Part shown: piece after piece, positions 62,765 to 64,000 of the stretch
Position numbering within the stretch: position 1 is the first letter of the stretch
Layout of the letters: each line of letters starts with the position of its first letter
Assembly (NCBI RefSeq): GCF_016908525.1
Contig: NZ_JAFBEB010000001.1
Coordinates: forward strand, 498,501 to 562,500
Direction of reading: 5' to 3'
DNA from: Brevibacillus fulvus
GTDB taxonomy: Bacteria > Bacillota > Bacilli > Brevibacillales > Brevibacillaceae
DNA length: 64,000 nt
Notes under the pieces: model-generated
What the model was told of the DNA's origin: nothing
Database searches by the model: none
Seen by the model: only the letters and a program-made list of their open reading frames with translations
Program-made: the position numbers and the translations under genes

Positions 62765-63464
62765 ACAAGTTCATACCTATTACGGAAATAGCCATATTTT
62801 GCAAGGGCTCTCCTTTGAGGTGCCGACTGGCAAGTGCATGGCCTTGCTCGGCCGCAACGGCGCGGGAAAAACAACGACCATCCACTCGATCGCCGGCTTA
62901 ACCACGCCGCGCCACGGTCGGATCAGTTTCTGCGGCGCGACGATTTCCGGCCTGCCGTCGTACAAAATCGCCCGACAGGGAATTGCCCTGGTGCCGCAGG
63001 GGCGGCGCATTTTTCCTTCCTTGACGATTCGTGAAAATTTGACCGTATCGGCGCGGGAAGCGAGGCAAGATCGCAAAGCCGGGCAAAAGGTGTGGACGCT
63101 GGAGGAGGTTTATGAACTGTTCCCAATCTTGAAGGAACGGGAGCAAAACATGGGCACGCAGCTTTCCGGAGGGCAGCAGCAGATGCTGGCGATTGGCCGC
63201 GCGCTGCTGACCAACCCGCACTTTTTGCTCATGGATGAACCATCGGAAGGATTGGCTCCGGTCGTGATCGAGCAGATCGGTGAGATCATTCAAACTTTGA
63301 AGAAAACCGGACTGTCCATCTTGCTGGTGGAGCAAAACTTTTATTTGGCCTGCGCGGTGGCAGATGAAGTGCTGATCATGAATAAGGGGCAAATCGTCTG
63401 GAACGGTTCGCCACAAGCGCTGTTGGCCAACAAGGAGGTACAGCATCAATATTTGGGCGTATAA
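62751..63464 (+). CDS. livF: Branched-chain-type ABC ATPase (LivF-like)
   Basis: A 237-residue ATPase starting MLKLEQVHTYYGNSHILQGLSFEVPTG. Walker A LLGRNGAGKTTTIHSIAG, the LivF-type GIALVPQGRRIFPSLTIRENL, signature LSGGQQQMLAIGRALL, Walker B FLLMDEPSEGLAP and LVEQNFYLACAVADE are all present. It overlaps livG by 14 bases and has GGAGGAGGG upstream. It completes the importer; no terminator is obvious after it. Confidence 0.94.
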   Translation: MLKLEQVHTYYGNSHILQGLSFEVPTGKCMALLGRNGAGKTTTIHSIAGLTTPRHGRISFCGATISGLPSYKIARQGIALVPQGRRIFPSLTIRENLTVSAREARQDRKAGQKVWTLEEVYELFPILKEREQNMGTQLSGGQQQMLAIGRALLTNPHFLLMDEPSEGLAPVVIEQIGEIIQTLKKTGLSILLVEQNFYLACAVADEVLIMNKGQIVWNGSPQALLANKEVQHQYLGV

Positions 63465-63675
63465 ACCGCGCGGCCGCGACGTTTCGCAACGTGCAGGCCG
63501 CCACGAGGGGCGTAAACTGAAAATTGCAGGAAGGAACCGGCAGCAATCACTCCGCGCACGTCAATCCAATAGAGGGGATGCTTTGGCGAAGATTCGGTTG
63601 GACAGCATGCAGGCAGTGAGGTTTGCAAAATGCGGATCTAGCCAATGATTGCCCTGATCTTATTGGCTTTTGCGA

Positions 63676-64000
63676 TTATTTTCGAGCAAACACCAACAAG
63701 CCAATGAGCATCGGAATAATAACAAGCAACCCGATGGTGAAACTGGGGAACGGAATGAGAGTGGCGTATATGGAACCAATCTCGCCAACAATGGCGGCGC
63801 ATACAAAAGGGATGGCCGACCTGGCTTTGTCCAGACCCGGTCGGGCAAAAAACATCGCATCCCATACATTGTAGGCATAAAACGGAGAATAAAACAGCAG
63901 GTATTGGAAATTGACCGTGCGAATCGCATCTGCATGCTGACCGTTGAAATCCAGGTGAATGGCTTGGTTGATCAGAGCGGCGGAGTTGTCAAAGTGCTCA
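63676..64000 (-). CDS. Membrane protein of unknown function, C-terminal part (partial)
   Basis: An open frame runs in from beyond the window end and stops at 63676. It includes the segments FQYLLFYSPFYAYNVWDAMFF and IPFVCAAIVGEIGSIYATLI and a final helix GLLVIIPMLIGLLVFARK with a positively charged end. At least two transmembrane helices are visible. The codon pattern and hydrophobic layout are better than in the other two frames. The family is not recognised. Confidence 0.6.
   Translation of the reverse strand, partial: EHFDNSAALINQAIHLDFNGQHADAIRTVNFQYLLFYSPFYAYNVWDAMFFARPGLDKARSAIPFVCAAIVGEIGSIYATLIPFPSFTIGLLVIIPMLIGLLVFARK

Noticed and set aside
63465-63675. Possible genes or structures in the gap after livF.
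   Set aside because: Only short frames without ribosome sites and a CGCGGCCGCG palindrome were seen; nothing assignable.

Overview
The window looks like the chromosome of an aerobic, endospore-forming Bacillales bacterium. The evidence is low-GC-Gram-positive style regulation (strong AGGAGG ribosome sites, PurBox- and cre-like sites, frequent TTG/GTG starts), a malate:quinone oxidoreductase, a GerA-type spore germinant receptor and the overall gene content. The base composition is moderate, with a few clearly AT-richer islands. I cannot name the species.

Layout. (1) 1-3.9 kb: the end of a formate/nitrite transporter, then a translationally coupled formate dehydrogenase operon (large subunit, DUF1641 partner, a Cys-less HMA-like protein, a tiny zinc-ribbon-like protein). 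(2) 4.0-10.4 kb: a LysR regulator, an MFS exporter facing an SgrR-like regulator, an MscS channel and a secreted stalk-domain protein. (3) 10.5-16.2 kb: a purine/ureide group (amidohydrolase, allantoate amidohydrolase-like, ureidoglycine-glyoxylate aminotransferase-like), then purT under a convincing PurBox pair. (4) 16.3-19.5 kb: a MarR regulator with palindromic operators in front of itself and of a HlyD/ABC-2 permease pair. (5) 19.7-28.0 kb: mqo, an RraA-like protein, a 2-hydroxyacid dehydrogenase, an AT-rich island of secreted hypotheticals, and a double-length PBP4 whose second half has lost every catalytic motif.

(6) 28.68-38.79 kb: a complete Tn3-family transposon of about 10.1 kb. It has 40-bp terminal inverted repeats and a perfect 5-bp target duplication (TACAA). 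It carries a spore-germinant-receptor operon (B-A-C plus a small D-like membrane protein), a decayed AGE-family epimerase gene, a RelE/ParE-type toxin-antitoxin pair, a TnpI-type tyrosine recombinase with its inverted- and direct-repeat resolution site, and a TnpA transposase. It split a membrane-anchored diguanylate cyclase gene. Removing the element and one copy of the duplication restores an uninterrupted 423-codon reading frame.

(7) 39.8-47.3 kb: a luciferase-like flavin oxidoreductase, small proteins, a degenerate-GGDEF/histidine-kinase fusion and a SWIM/SNF2 helicase. (8) 47.5-63.5 kb: an aromatic-catabolism region. Nine genes have the composition and order I recall for the praABEGFDCHI protocatechuate 2,3-cleavage operon of Paenibacillus: 4-hydroxybenzoate to protocatechuate, ring cleavage, decarboxylation, and meta-pathway steps to pyruvate and acetyl-CoA. 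A convergent IclR regulator follows, then a Rieske dioxygenase alpha/beta pair and a complete Liv-type ABC importer, probably for an aromatic acid. Both transcription units have a cre-like palindrome near the promoter. (9) The window ends inside an unrecognised membrane protein on the minus strand.
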